Assembly: GCA_020073345.1 (NCBI GenBank)
Contig: JAIQFI010000008.1
Span: 106,108-161,299, forward strand
Reading direction: 5' to 3'
Length of the DNA stretch: 55,192 bases
Source of the DNA: Terriglobia bacterium
Lineage (GTDB): Bacteria; Acidobacteriota; Terriglobia; Bryobacterales; Bryobacteraceae
In this document: positions 16,119 to 24,172 of the stretch, piece by piece
Position numbering within the stretch: position 1 is the first letter of the stretch
Layout of the letters: each line of letters starts with the position of its first letter
Notes under the pieces: model-generated
Database searches by the model: none
What the model was told of the DNA's origin: nothing
Seen by the model: only the letters and a program-made list of their open reading frames with translations
Translations under genes and position numbers: made by a program

Positions 16119-16509
16119 ACTGCCCGGCTTCAAGGAACGCGGCGGTATTGATGTGATCCACAAAACGGACGATCTTGCCGCCGCGGAACTTAAACAAGTG
16201 GGCCACCGGAGAGTCCACGCGCTTGCCGGTCTTCTTGAGGGTGCACTGGTACCGGCCGAAAGTCCCCACCGCGTCGGCCGAGCTGAAGTAGTCGGTGATC
16301 TCAAGCTTCGGATCGGCGTGGTCGCTTGCGATCGCCTGGAAGAATCCTTTTACGGCCTCTGGACCCTTCCGGATACCGGCAAAGGCGACCTCCGCGGGCG
16401 CTTCCACCTCCCAGGACACGTCCGGAGCGAGCTGGGACAGGATGGCGGCCACGTCGCCACGGCCGAACGCCGCGTATAAGTCTTTGATGGTTTGAATCAG
16501 GTCGGACAT
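16099..16509 (-). CDS. SnoaL-like / NTF2-superfamily protein
   Basis: A 136-residue protein with an AGAGGTG ribosome site. The pattern IQTIKDLYAAFGRGDVAAIL, then LAPDVSWEVEA, then GPEAVKGFFQAI and VDSPVAHLFKFRGGKIVRF is the cone-shaped NTF2/SnoaL fold used by polyketide cyclases, limonene-epoxide hydrolases and many proteins of unknown function. No diagnostic catalytic set is evident. It is convergent with the methyltransferase. Confidence 0.85.
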   Translation of the reverse strand: MSDLIQTIKDLYAAFGRGDVAAILSQLAPDVSWEVEAPAEVAFAGIRKGPEAVKGFFQAIASDHADPKLEITDYFSSADAVGTFGRYQCTLKKTGKRVDSPVAHLFKFRGGKIVRFVDHINTAAFLEAGQSSAAGR

Positions 16510-16585
16510 TTGGTTTCACCTCTGCCTGAGTATACGGACGCAGAGTCGCAAACGGATGTCCGAACCTCGATTAAACCGGGGCTAG

Positions 16586-17065
16586 TTAAAACGGAACGTC
16601 GTCGTCGCCGATGCCCTCGTGTGCCGGCGGCGCTGCGGGAGCAGCCGGGGCCGCGGCCTGACGCGCGCGGGGTGCACTACGAGGCTCGCTGCGCGGCTCC
16701 TGCGACATTTCATCCGGCGCACCACCCTCACCGCGGCCGCCGAGCAGGATGACGTCTTCGGCCACCACCTCGGTGGTCCACACCTTCTTGCCGTCTTTGT
16801 CGTCGTAGCTGCGGGTTTGCAAGCGGCCCTCGACGTAGATCTGCTTGCCCTTGGTGAGGTACGGCGCGACGTTTTCCCCGCGCCACAGGACCACGTTGGT
16901 CCAGTTGGTTTCTTCCTTCCACTCCCCGCTGGCCTGATCTTTCCAGCGGCGGTTGGTGGCAACGGAAAACTTGGTAACCGCCGTCTGCGAGGCGGTGTAA
17001 GCGGTCTCGGCGTCCCGTCCGAGATGCCCGATGAGAGTGACTTTGTTGACGCTTCTGCTAGCCAT
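16586..17065 (-). CDS. ssb: Single-stranded DNA-binding protein
   Basis: A 159-residue OB-fold protein: SVNKVTLIGHLGRDAETAYT, then VTKFSVATNRRW, then TNWTNVVLWRGENVAPYLTKG and YVEGRLQTRSYDDKDGKKVW. An Ala/Pro-rich linker of about 45 residues leads to the acidic tip GIGDDDVPF, the conserved element that recruits replication and repair proteins. It stands alone rather than beside rpsF/rpsR. It diverges from the M20 peptidase across a 90-bp gap. Confidence 0.95.
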   Translation of the reverse strand: MASRSVNKVTLIGHLGRDAETAYTASQTAVTKFSVATNRRWKDQASGEWKEETNWTNVVLWRGENVAPYLTKGKQIYVEGRLQTRSYDDKDGKKVWTTEVVAEDVILLGGRGEGGAPDEMSQEPRSEPRSAPRARQAAAPAAPAAPPAHEGIGDDDVPF

Positions 17066-17154
17066 GATTTAAGGATACCCTTTGCGGGATAGCATACCTG
17101 AATCAATTCTTATATTGTGGCTCGACACCTTGTGCGTGCTAAGATCATGAACAA

Positions 17155-18555
17155 ATGCGAATGTTTTCCGCATTGTTCGCCCTGTTAGCGACGGCAGTGG
17201 GGTTCGTCGCCTGGGCGGCCAGCGATGATAACCGGTCGCTGGGCGGGCGCACCCGTCAATATCTCACTGACCTCATTCGCCTGGATACATCGAATCCACC
17301 GGGCAACGAATCCAAAGTCGCAACTTATTTGAAGCAGGTTGCCGACACCAATGGCATCCCGGCCGAGCTGCTGGGCGACGATCCTAAGCGCCTGAACGTG
17401 GTCGCACGGGTCAAGGGAAACGGGAAGAATAAGCCTTTGCTGTTGATGGCCCACAGCGACGTGGTCCCGGCAGAGCGCAAACAGTGGACCGTGGATCCCT
17501 TCAAGGGCGAGATTCGCGACGAGTATCTGTACGGGCGCGGCGCCATGGATACAAAATCACTACTGGCGGCGGAGCTGGCGGTGATGGTCGAGATCAAGCG
17601 TCGCAATATTAAGCTGACCCGCGACCTGATTCTGCTGTCGGAGGCCGACGAAGAGGCGGGGTCGTCGGGAATCCAGTGGTTAATCCAGCACGGCTGGCCT
17701 AAAATCGAAGCCGAGTTCGCCTTTAACGAGGGCGGATCGGTGTGGGAATCGAGGAATGGAACGCGCGTGTTTCTGATTCAGACCGCGGAGAAGATTCCGA
17801 CGCGTGTGGTGTTGACCGCACGGGGCCCGGCCGGTCATGGATCGCTGCCGCGCTCCGACAACGCCGTGCTGCGGCTATCGCGCGCGCTGGTGAAGTTATC
17901 GGACGCCGACCAGCCAGTCCGGCTGACCGGGACCACGCGCCGTTATCTGCGCGAGCTGGCGGCGTTTCCCGAATATGACTGGCTGCCGCAGCTGCTCCCG
18001 CGCCTGGATAACGCGGCCACGGCTCAGGCGGCCGCCGGTCAGATTCGAATGCGCGATCCGGAGCTGGATGCGTCGTTGCGCACAACGGTAACTCCCACCA
18101 TGCTGAACGCCGGGATCAAAATCAACAGCATCCCTAGCACCGCGGAAGCCCAGGTGGACGTCCGCCGGTTGCCAAACGAAACCGCCGAAGAGATCCTGGC
18201 GCGTTTCCGGCAGATTGTGGGGGATCCGGCCGTTGAAATCACGCTGGTTCCGGGGCCGCAACTGCCCGTTACCGAATCCAGCCCTCGCACCAGCGCGGCG
18301 TATCGGTCGCTCGAACGGGCCATCGGGCTGGTTTATCCGCGCCAGTCGGCGGTTGTGCCGTTCATGTCGCGCGGCGCCACCGACGGCAGCTTTCTGCGAT
18401 CCCGGGGCGTGGCTGTCTACGGTATTCCCATTTTCCTGCGTGAGCCCGGCGAGAGCCGCGAGCACGGCAACGACGAAAGAATTTCTTCCCAGAACATCGA
18501 GAGCGGCGCGGAGCTGCTGTGGCAGATGGTGCTGGAAACCGCCGGGGATAACTAG
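17155..18555 (+). CDS. Secreted M20-family metallopeptidase
   Basis: A 466-residue di-zinc hydrolase with an N-terminal signal or anchor segment (ALFALLATAVGFVAWAA). Metal and catalytic motifs: LLMAHSDVVP (His 100, Asp 102), YGRGAMDTKS (Asp 132) and LSEADEEAGS (the Glu pair near 166-167). A dimerisation/lid domain follows at about 215-350 with ARGPAGHGSLP. C-terminal zinc ligands are consistent with EHGNDERI. Probably an extracytoplasmic carboxypeptidase or dipeptidase; the substrate is not determinable. Confidence 0.88.
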   Translation: MRMFSALFALLATAVGFVAWAASDDNRSLGGRTRQYLTDLIRLDTSNPPGNESKVATYLKQVADTNGIPAELLGDDPKRLNVVARVKGNGKNKPLLLMAHSDVVPAERKQWTVDPFKGEIRDEYLYGRGAMDTKSLLAAELAVMVEIKRRNIKLTRDLILLSEADEEAGSSGIQWLIQHGWPKIEAEFAFNEGGSVWESRNGTRVFLIQTAEKIPTRVVLTARGPAGHGSLPRSDNAVLRLSRALVKLSDADQPVRLTGTTRRYLRELAAFPEYDWLPQLLPRLDNAATAQAAAGQIRMRDPELDASLRTTVTPTMLNAGIKINSIPSTAEAQVDVRRLPNETAEEILARFRQIVGDPAVEITLVPGPQLPVTESSPRTSAAYRSLERAIGLVYPRQSAVVPFMSRGATDGSFLRSRGVAVYGIPIFLREPGESREHGNDERISSQNIESGAELLWQMVLETAGDN

Positions 18556-18579
18556 GCACGTCAGAACGCCGGAACAGAT

Positions 18580-18804
18580 CTACCTGTGCTTCAAGAATTC
18601 GTCGATCACCACGCCAACGTCCTTGGCGATCTGACGCAACAGAATCGGAGAAACATCCCGTCCTGGATGGACCGGCACAGTTGTGCACCTGCCGTCCTGG
18701 TGGCGGAACTGTTTGTGCGAGCCACGCTGACGGACCTCATCGAAACCAAGCGCTTCGAGGATGGCAATGACCTCGCGGGGCTTCAGGACCGGAATTCTTC
18801 CCAT
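18580..18804 (-). CDS. hicA: HicA-type mRNA interferase toxin
   Basis: A 74-residue protein with the HicA double-stranded-RNA-binding-like fold: PREVIAILEALGFDEVRQRG, then the catalytic block GSHKQFRH with the key His, then CTTVPVHPGRDVSPILLRQI and a short C-terminal helix. HicA cleaves mRNA on ribosomes and is neutralised by HicB. It starts 2 nt after hicB ends. All expected elements are intact, so it is probably functional. Confidence 0.92.
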   Translation of the reverse strand: MGRIPVLKPREVIAILEALGFDEVRQRGSHKQFRHQDGRCTTVPVHPGRDVSPILLRQIAKDVGVVIDEFLKHR

Positions 18805-18806
18805 GC

Positions 18807-19016
18807 TCAGGGAACTGTCACGGTTTGCGTGCCAATGAATTGAGCTTCCAGCTTCGGCTCGCCTTCTTCAAGCAGCATCTCAATGACTTCCTTGAGATTG
18901 GCATTCAATTCGTCCAAGGACCCCGCCTGACTGTGTGCGCCCGGGAAGCCGGGGACATAGCCGACATATATGCCCGTGTCGGCACATTGCTCGATGACCG
19001 CTGTGTACGCTTTCAT
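18807..19016 (-). CDS. hicB: HicB-family antitoxin
   Basis: Start at ATG 19016, 10 nt after GGAGG; an in-frame TTG at 19025 is too close to that site. The 69 residues show the HicB partial RNase H-like fold: YTAVIEQCADTGIYVGYVPG, FPGAHSQAGSLDELNANLKEVIEMLLEEG. There is no C-terminal DNA-binding domain, so this short form may not autoregulate. Order is hicB-hicA. Only about 20 bp separate its start from the rhomboid stop, so the pair has no private intergenic promoter. Confidence 0.9.
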   Translation of the reverse strand: MKAYTAVIEQCADTGIYVGYVPGFPGAHSQAGSLDELNANLKEVIEMLLEEGEPKLEAQFIGTQTVTVP

Positions 19017-19036
19017 CCCGTCCAATCCTCCATCGG

Positions 19037-19849
19037 TTAAGTCGTTGTCGACGTCAGGTGCATGAACATCTCGAAGAACGCCCAGCCAGTGGCCGCCAGC
19101 GACAGGCCCGCCGCCAGGCGCCAGAAGTTCTCCTTAGCTTCGGAGAAGCCAGGCGTTCCCGCGAGGTAAGCCACTACGAACCCTCCCGCCAGCCCGCCCA
19201 GGTGCGCGGAATTGTCCACGTTCGGAATCACCAGTCCGAAGATCAGCAGGTAAATCATCCACTGGACGTACTGGCGGCGGAGGGCCGAGCCAAACGCGGA
19301 GCGTTCACGTGTGCCGAACGCAATCATCGCGCCAATTAATCCGCACAACCCGGCCGACGCGCCAATCGAAACCGCGGGGGACCAGTACAAGCTGGCCAAG
19401 AACCCCGTTACCGAGGAGACAAAGTAGATCGACAGGAAGCGGGGCGTCCCGAAAGCTTGGTTGACCTGCGGGCCCAGATCGAACAGCACCCAGGAATTCA
19501 TCAGGATGTGCAGCAGGCCGCCGTGCAGGAAGGCCGCGGTGATCAGACGCCACCATTCCCCACGATAAAAAATAAAGGGTGCATACTTGGCGCCAAAGTC
19601 CACCAGCGTCTGCATACTCGGGTCCCCGAACCCGCCGCCACCCTGCTGTTGCGTGCGCAGCATCGTCGCCACATACAGGCCGGTATTGATCAGCAGGATC
19701 AGCATGGTCACGAAGCGCTGATGCGGAATCAGCCCCCCCAGCGCGTCCGATGGCGACCGCCGGTCAATAATGCGCTCGCCCACCTGGGCCTGGCAATACG
19801 GGCAAATCTTGTCGTCGGATGTTATGAATGCCCGGCAGTTGGGGCACAT
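19037..19849 (-). CDS. Rhomboid-family intramembrane serine protease with N-terminal zinc ribbon
   Basis: Start placed at ATG 19849, giving 270 residues opening with a zinc ribbon (CPNC at 2-5, CPYC at 16-19). The frame is open upstream to 19939, but that part adds no domain and meets the divergent aldolase gene. The rhomboid core includes a WWR loop near 100-101, HGGLLHILMN at about 109-118, the catalytic Ser 165 in IGASAGLCG, and His 216 in DNSAHLGG. About six helices are predicted. It should cleave transmembrane substrates. hicB-hicA follows at once on the same strand. Confidence 0.88.
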   Translation of the reverse strand: MCPNCRAFITSDDKICPYCQAQVGERIIDRRSPSDALGGLIPHQRFVTMLILLINTGLYVATMLRTQQQGGGGFGDPSMQTLVDFGAKYAPFIFYRGEWWRLITAAFLHGGLLHILMNSWVLFDLGPQVNQAFGTPRFLSIYFVSSVTGFLASLYWSPAVSIGASAGLCGLIGAMIAFGTRERSAFGSALRRQYVQWMIYLLIFGLVIPNVDNSAHLGGLAGGFVVAYLAGTPGFSEAKENFWRLAAGLSLAATGWAFFEMFMHLTSTTT

Positions 19850-19938
19850 GCGGCGCTTATCCAATTTTGGGTACTCCGCCTTCAATTGTAAGGGACCCGA
19901 GCCCGCAAGCTGACAGAGTAGGCAAGCTGATAGAATCA

Positions 19939-20736
19939 ATGGCGCGAGTTTATTCGATGCCGAGAAGCGAACAAGAGCACCGCGAGGAGATCGTCCGCGT
20001 CGGCCGGCTGATGTTCGACAAAGGCTGGATCGCGGCCAACGACGGAAACATCACCGTGCGTCTGGACGGCGGACGCATATTGGCCACTCCGCGCGGAGTC
20101 AGCAAGGGCATGCTGAAGGCCGAAGATCTGGTGCTTGTCGATTTGGACGGCGGCAAGCTTTCCGGGCCACTCGAAGTCACTACCGAGATCAACATGCACC
20201 TGACCATCTACCGCGAGCGTCCCGACGTGAACGCGGTGGTCCATGCGCATCCCCCGACGGCGACGGGTTTCGCGGTGGCGGGGCGGGCCCTGAACCTGGG
20301 CACCCTGCCGGAGGTCATCATCTGTCTCGGGTCGGTGCCTCTGGCGGAGTATGGCTTGCCGGGCACTCCGGCATTCGCGGAAGGCATGCTGCCCTATATC
20401 CCCAAGTACGATGCCATGCTCCTGGCGAATCATGGCGCAGTGGCATACGGGCCGGACGTGATGCGGGCGTTTTTCCGTATGGACACCGTGGAGCACTTCG
20501 CGCGTATCGCACTGGTGGCCGAGCTACTCGGCGGCGCCAAAGTTTTGCCTCGCGTCGAAATCCAGAAGCTGTTCGATGCGCGTCCGCGCTACGGCGTCCA
20601 ATCGCACAATCGCTTCGAGCCGGGATGGCCGCTGGCGGCCGAGGATATGCCCGAACCGAGCGAAAAGCACGAGCTCACCCGCGAGCAGCTACTGGCCATC
20701 ATCGATGAAGCGCTGAAGGTTCGCGGCGTTTATTAA
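19939..20736 (+). CDS. Class II aldolase/adducin-family protein
   Basis: A 265-residue zinc enzyme of the fuculose-/ribulose-phosphate aldolase type. Landmarks: GWIAANDGNITVRLDGGRIL (phosphate-binding region), ATPRGVSKG, the VVHAHPPTATGFAVAG zinc motif (HxH) and LLANHGAVAYGPDVMRAF supplying the third His. The start is taken at ATG 19939; an ATG at 19957 is an alternative. The substrate could be a sugar phosphate or a decarboxylated intermediate; nearby genes do not decide. Confidence 0.88.
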   Translation: MARVYSMPRSEQEHREEIVRVGRLMFDKGWIAANDGNITVRLDGGRILATPRGVSKGMLKAEDLVLVDLDGGKLSGPLEVTTEINMHLTIYRERPDVNAVVHAHPPTATGFAVAGRALNLGTLPEVIICLGSVPLAEYGLPGTPAFAEGMLPYIPKYDAMLLANHGAVAYGPDVMRAFFRMDTVEHFARIALVAELLGGAKVLPRVEIQKLFDARPRYGVQSHNRFEPGWPLAAEDMPEPSEKHELTREQLLAIIDEALKVRGVY

Positions 20737-20781
20737 CCTAGTTGTAGCGCTGTGCCCGCTTGACCCCAACAGCCGGATCCG

Positions 20782-22413
20782 ATGCTCCCTCAACTGCCAG
20801 ACTCGATGTTTCCCAAGCTGGATGACGCGCAGATCGCGCGCTTAGCCCCGTTTGGCCAGCAAGGGGATGTGGAGGCGGGTGCAGTGATTGTGGATCAGGG
20901 CGATTCGCATCACGGCATCTTCGTCGTCTTGAAAGGCAGCCTTGAAGTCCGGAATATTTCCGCCGATGGTGCGCCGACCCTTCGCGTTCTCGGCCCCGGC
21001 GAATTCTCAGGCGAAGTCAACGTGCTGTCGGGCCGCCGAACCCTGGTCCGCATCCTGGCTCGTGAAGCTGGAACGCTGCTGGAAATCAACCGCGCGAATC
21101 TGCGCCACATTATGCAGACGGATGCCGCGCTGGGTGAGATATTCCTGAACGCCTTCATATCGCGCCGCGTGTTCTTGATCGCCAACTCCGTGGGCGATGC
21201 CGTGCTGATCGGGTCAATCCATTCGAGCGATACCATGCGGCTGCGAGAGTTTCTCACCCGCAACGGCCATCCTCACCACTATCTCGATATCGAGACCGAC
21301 CCGACCGTGCACGCGATTCTCGAACAGTTCGGCATTCCCGTCACGGACATCCCGGTCCTGATCTGCCGCGGCGAGCAAGCCCTGCGCAATCCTACCAACG
21401 CCGAAGCCGCCGCCTGCTTCGGGCTGAACGACGAAATCGATCAGGGAGAGGTGTGCGATTTGATCGTCGTCGGAGCAGGGCCCAGCGGGCTGGCCGCCGC
21501 GGTGTATGGAGCCTCGGAGGGCTTGATTGTCCAGGTTCTCGAGAAGAGTGCGCCGGGCGGACAAGCCGGAGCGAGTTCCAGGATCGAGAACTATCTCGGT
21601 TTCCCGCTGGGGATTTCCGGACAGGAACTCGCCAGTCGCGCCTTTATTCAGGCGGAGAAGTTCGGAGCGCGGATCGCCATCGCCCGATCGGCTACCGCGC
21701 TAAAGAGCACCCGCTCGCCCTACACGGTCGAGCTGGACGATGGAAAATTAGCGCGCGGCCGGGCCATCATCATGGCTGCCGGGGGACGGTATCGCCGGCT
21801 GGATCTCCCCAACCTCGCTCAGTTCGAAGGCGTCGGAGTCTATTACGGGGCTACGCGAGTGGAGGCCGAATTCTGCCGCGAGGAAGAGATCGCGGTGGTG
21901 GGCGGCGGAAATTCGGCGGGCCAGGCCGCGATGTATCTGTCGGATGTTGCCAGGCACGTGTACCTGCTGGTGCGCGGGCCCTGCCTGGCGAAAACCATGT
22001 CGCAGTACCTGATTTCCCGGATCGAAGCGAGCCCGCGAATCACGCTGATGGTCTGGACCCAGATCGAATCGTTCGAAGGCAGTAAAGACCTGGAACGTTT
22101 CCATTGGCGCAACACGAAAACGGGAGAAGAAGGCGTCCTCGAAATCCGCCACGTGTTCGTGATGACGGGCGCCGATCCCAACACGGAATGGTTGCAAGGA
22201 TGCCTCGAACTCGACGCCAACGGGTTCATTAAGACTGGCGCTGACGTGGCAGAGGGCTGGCCTCTGCGCCGCCCGCCCTATCTCCTCGAATCCAGCCTCC
22301 CCGGTGTTTTTGCGGTGGGCGATATCCGGGCGGGGAGCGTGAAACGCGTGGCGTCGGCCGTCGGCGAAGGATCCATGGCGGTGCAGTTTGTGCACAAGGT
22401 CTTAGCCGAGTAG
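20782..22413 (+). CDS. cNMP-binding-domain flavoprotein, thioredoxin-reductase-like but lacking CxxC
   Basis: A 543-residue three-part protein. Residues about 15-125 are a cyclic-nucleotide-binding domain (GVFVVLKGSLEV-like and GPGEFSGEVNVL). About 140-205 resembles a thioredoxin-like module without a CxxC (HYLDIETDPTVHAILEQFGI). About 225-543 is a thioredoxin-reductase-type FAD/NADPH domain: GAGPSG at 231-236, PGGQAGASSRIENYLGFP, GGGNSAGQAA at 374-383 and a C-terminal GVFAVGDIRAG. Where thioredoxin reductases carry CAxC, this protein reads YYGATRVEAEFC, so the redox disulphide is absent. It probably passes electrons to something other than thioredoxin. Confidence 0.85.
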   Translation: MLPQLPDSMFPKLDDAQIARLAPFGQQGDVEAGAVIVDQGDSHHGIFVVLKGSLEVRNISADGAPTLRVLGPGEFSGEVNVLSGRRTLVRILAREAGTLLEINRANLRHIMQTDAALGEIFLNAFISRRVFLIANSVGDAVLIGSIHSSDTMRLREFLTRNGHPHHYLDIETDPTVHAILEQFGIPVTDIPVLICRGEQALRNPTNAEAAACFGLNDEIDQGEVCDLIVVGAGPSGLAAAVYGASEGLIVQVLEKSAPGGQAGASSRIENYLGFPLGISGQELASRAFIQAEKFGARIAIARSATALKSTRSPYTVELDDGKLARGRAIIMAAGGRYRRLDLPNLAQFEGVGVYYGATRVEAEFCREEEIAVVGGGNSAGQAAMYLSDVARHVYLLVRGPCLAKTMSQYLISRIEASPRITLMVWTQIESFEGSKDLERFHWRNTKTGEEGVLEIRHVFVMTGADPNTEWLQGCLELDANGFIKTGADVAEGWPLRRPPYLLESSLPGVFAVGDIRAGSVKRVASAVGEGSMAVQFVHKVLAE

Positions 22414-24036
22414 CACGCCGGGCAGCTTGTAATCCTTGAACTGCTCGCGCAGCGCGCGCTTGTTGAATTTACCCACACTGGTCTTGGGCACCGCATCGAT
22501 AAACACGACGTCATCGGGTAACCACCACTTGGCCACCCGTGCGGCGAGGAATTCCAGGATCTCTTGCTTTGTGATCTGGTCCCGGAACTCGGGCCGCGCC
22601 GCGACGCAGGCCAGCGGCCGCTCCTGCCACTTGGGATGAAACACACCCACGACCGCCGCTTCCGCCACTTTCGGATGCGCCATGATGGCGTTTTCCAGAT
22701 CGACGCTCGAGATCCACTCGCCGCCGCTCTTCACCAGATCCTTGGTACGGTCCATGATCTGGATGTAACCTTCCGCGTCGATGGTGGCGACGTCGCCGGT
22801 CCGGAGCCAGCCATCCATAAATGATTGACGGCTGCGCGCGTCGTTGTAATAGCTGCCTGTGACCCACGGTCCGCGAGCCTGCAGTTCGCCCATGGCGATT
22901 CCGTCCCACGGCAGTTCTTTGCCCTCCGCGTCGACGATTCGAAGATCCACACCCGCCAGCGGAAACCCGTGGCGCGCCATCAGATCGAACCGTTGTTCAT
23001 CCGGCAAGGATTCGTGGTGGCTCTTGAGGGAAGTAATCGTTCCGATGGGAGTAAGTTCCGTCATTCCCCATGCCAGCATGATGTGGACTCCGTACTTCTT
23101 CTCGTATAGCTCCACGAATTGGCGCGGCAGCGCAGCGCCCGCCACAACAACTCTGCGAAGGCTCGACATGTCGTGCGGGTGCGATTCGAGATGACTGTAG
23201 AGCGTCATCCACAGGGTCGGCACTCCGGCGCTAAAGGTCACACGCTCCTTCTCGATCAGCATGGCGATGTCGGAGGGCTGAAGATGGCGGCCGCTGAACA
23301 CTAGACGCGATCCGGTCATGATCCCGGCATAAGGGATCCCCCAGCCGTTTGCGTGGAACATCGGGATCAGCTGCAGAATCGTATCGCGTTCACTCAACGC
23401 GAAAGTGTCGGCCATGCAGGTTCCGTAACTGTGCAAGAACAGCGAGCGGTGACTGTAGACGACTCCCTTGGGATCGCCCGTGGTCGCGGAGGTGTAGCAC
23501 ATGGCGGCCGCGGTGTTTTCATCGAGTCTCGGCCACGGATACGGTCCGTTGGGCGCCGCGGCGAGCATGGTTTCGTAATCGAGGGCGTCGCCCGGGTCCG
23601 TGCTGACATCATTCAGCACCACGATCCGCCGCACGGATTTCAACTGGCTGCGGATGGGTTCGAGAATGGGAAGCAGTGAGGCGTCGACGAAGATGATCCG
23701 GTCCTCAGCATGGTTGATGATGTAGGCCAGCTGTTCGGGGGCGAGGCGCAGGTTGAGGGTATGCAGCACGCAGCCCGCGCAGGGGACGGCGAAATACAGC
23801 TCCAGATGGCGCGAACTATTCCAGCACAGCGTCCCGATGCGGTCTCCGGCTTCGACTTCCAGGCTCTGGATGGCGTGCGCGAGGCGGTGCACACGCCGGT
23901 AAAAATCCAGGTATGCATAGCGGTGCATCGAACCGTCGGGCACCCGGCTGGCGATTTCCCTGGCCGGATAGATTTTGGCGGAGCGCTCCAGGATGTGCGT
24001 GAGCGTCAGCGGATAATCCATCATCGTGCCGTTCAT
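22402..24036 (-). CDS. AMP-forming acyl-CoA synthetase (fatty-acid--CoA ligase type)
   Basis: A 544-residue ANL-superfamily enzyme. P-loop YTSATTGDPKGVVYSH lies at 181-196; the usual YTSGTTG has a Gly-to-Ala change. Later come MLAWGMTELTP, GWLRTGDVATIDAEGYIQI and a C-terminal PKTSVGKFNKRAL with the adenylation Lys. It activates a carboxylic acid to the adenylate and then the CoA thioester. Overall layout resembles AlkK/FadD-type medium- to long-chain ligases. It overlaps the convergent flavoprotein gene by 12 bp. Confidence 0.9.
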   Translation of the reverse strand: MNGTMMDYPLTLTHILERSAKIYPAREIASRVPDGSMHRYAYLDFYRRVHRLAHAIQSLEVEAGDRIGTLCWNSSRHLELYFAVPCAGCVLHTLNLRLAPEQLAYIINHAEDRIIFVDASLLPILEPIRSQLKSVRRIVVLNDVSTDPGDALDYETMLAAAPNGPYPWPRLDENTAAAMCYTSATTGDPKGVVYSHRSLFLHSYGTCMADTFALSERDTILQLIPMFHANGWGIPYAGIMTGSRLVFSGRHLQPSDIAMLIEKERVTFSAGVPTLWMTLYSHLESHPHDMSSLRRVVVAGAALPRQFVELYEKKYGVHIMLAWGMTELTPIGTITSLKSHHESLPDEQRFDLMARHGFPLAGVDLRIVDAEGKELPWDGIAMGELQARGPWVTGSYYNDARSRQSFMDGWLRTGDVATIDAEGYIQIMDRTKDLVKSGGEWISSVDLENAIMAHPKVAEAAVVGVFHPKWQERPLACVAARPEFRDQITKQEILEFLAARVAKWWLPDDVVFIDAVPKTSVGKFNKRALREQFKDYKLPGVLLG

Positions 24037-24055
24037 AACGGAGTCCTAAATGCGA

Positions 24056-24081
24056 GAAGGGGAGCGTTGCCGCTCCCCTTC
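24056..24081. terminator. Strong 11-bp hairpin upstream of the acyl-CoA synthetase gene
   Basis: GAAGGGGAGCG-TTGC-CGCTCCCCTTC is a perfect stem with a 4-nt loop, between the stop of the LssY_C gene (24173) and the start of the ligase gene (24036). There is no T-run on either side, so it may be a factor-assisted terminator, an mRNA stability element or a 5'-leader structure. Confidence 0.5.
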
Positions 24082-24172
24082 GTCACGTCGATCGTGGTTA
24101 ACTCTGGAATCGTGACTTCTTGGTCCCCTTCGCATCGGGGATCTTCATTCTAACGCAAGCAGTGTGCGCGAA

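Noticed and set aside
20782-22413. Calling this gene a thioredoxin reductase (trxB)
   Set aside because: The redox-active CAxC is absent, so thioredoxin reduction is unlikely despite overall similarity.
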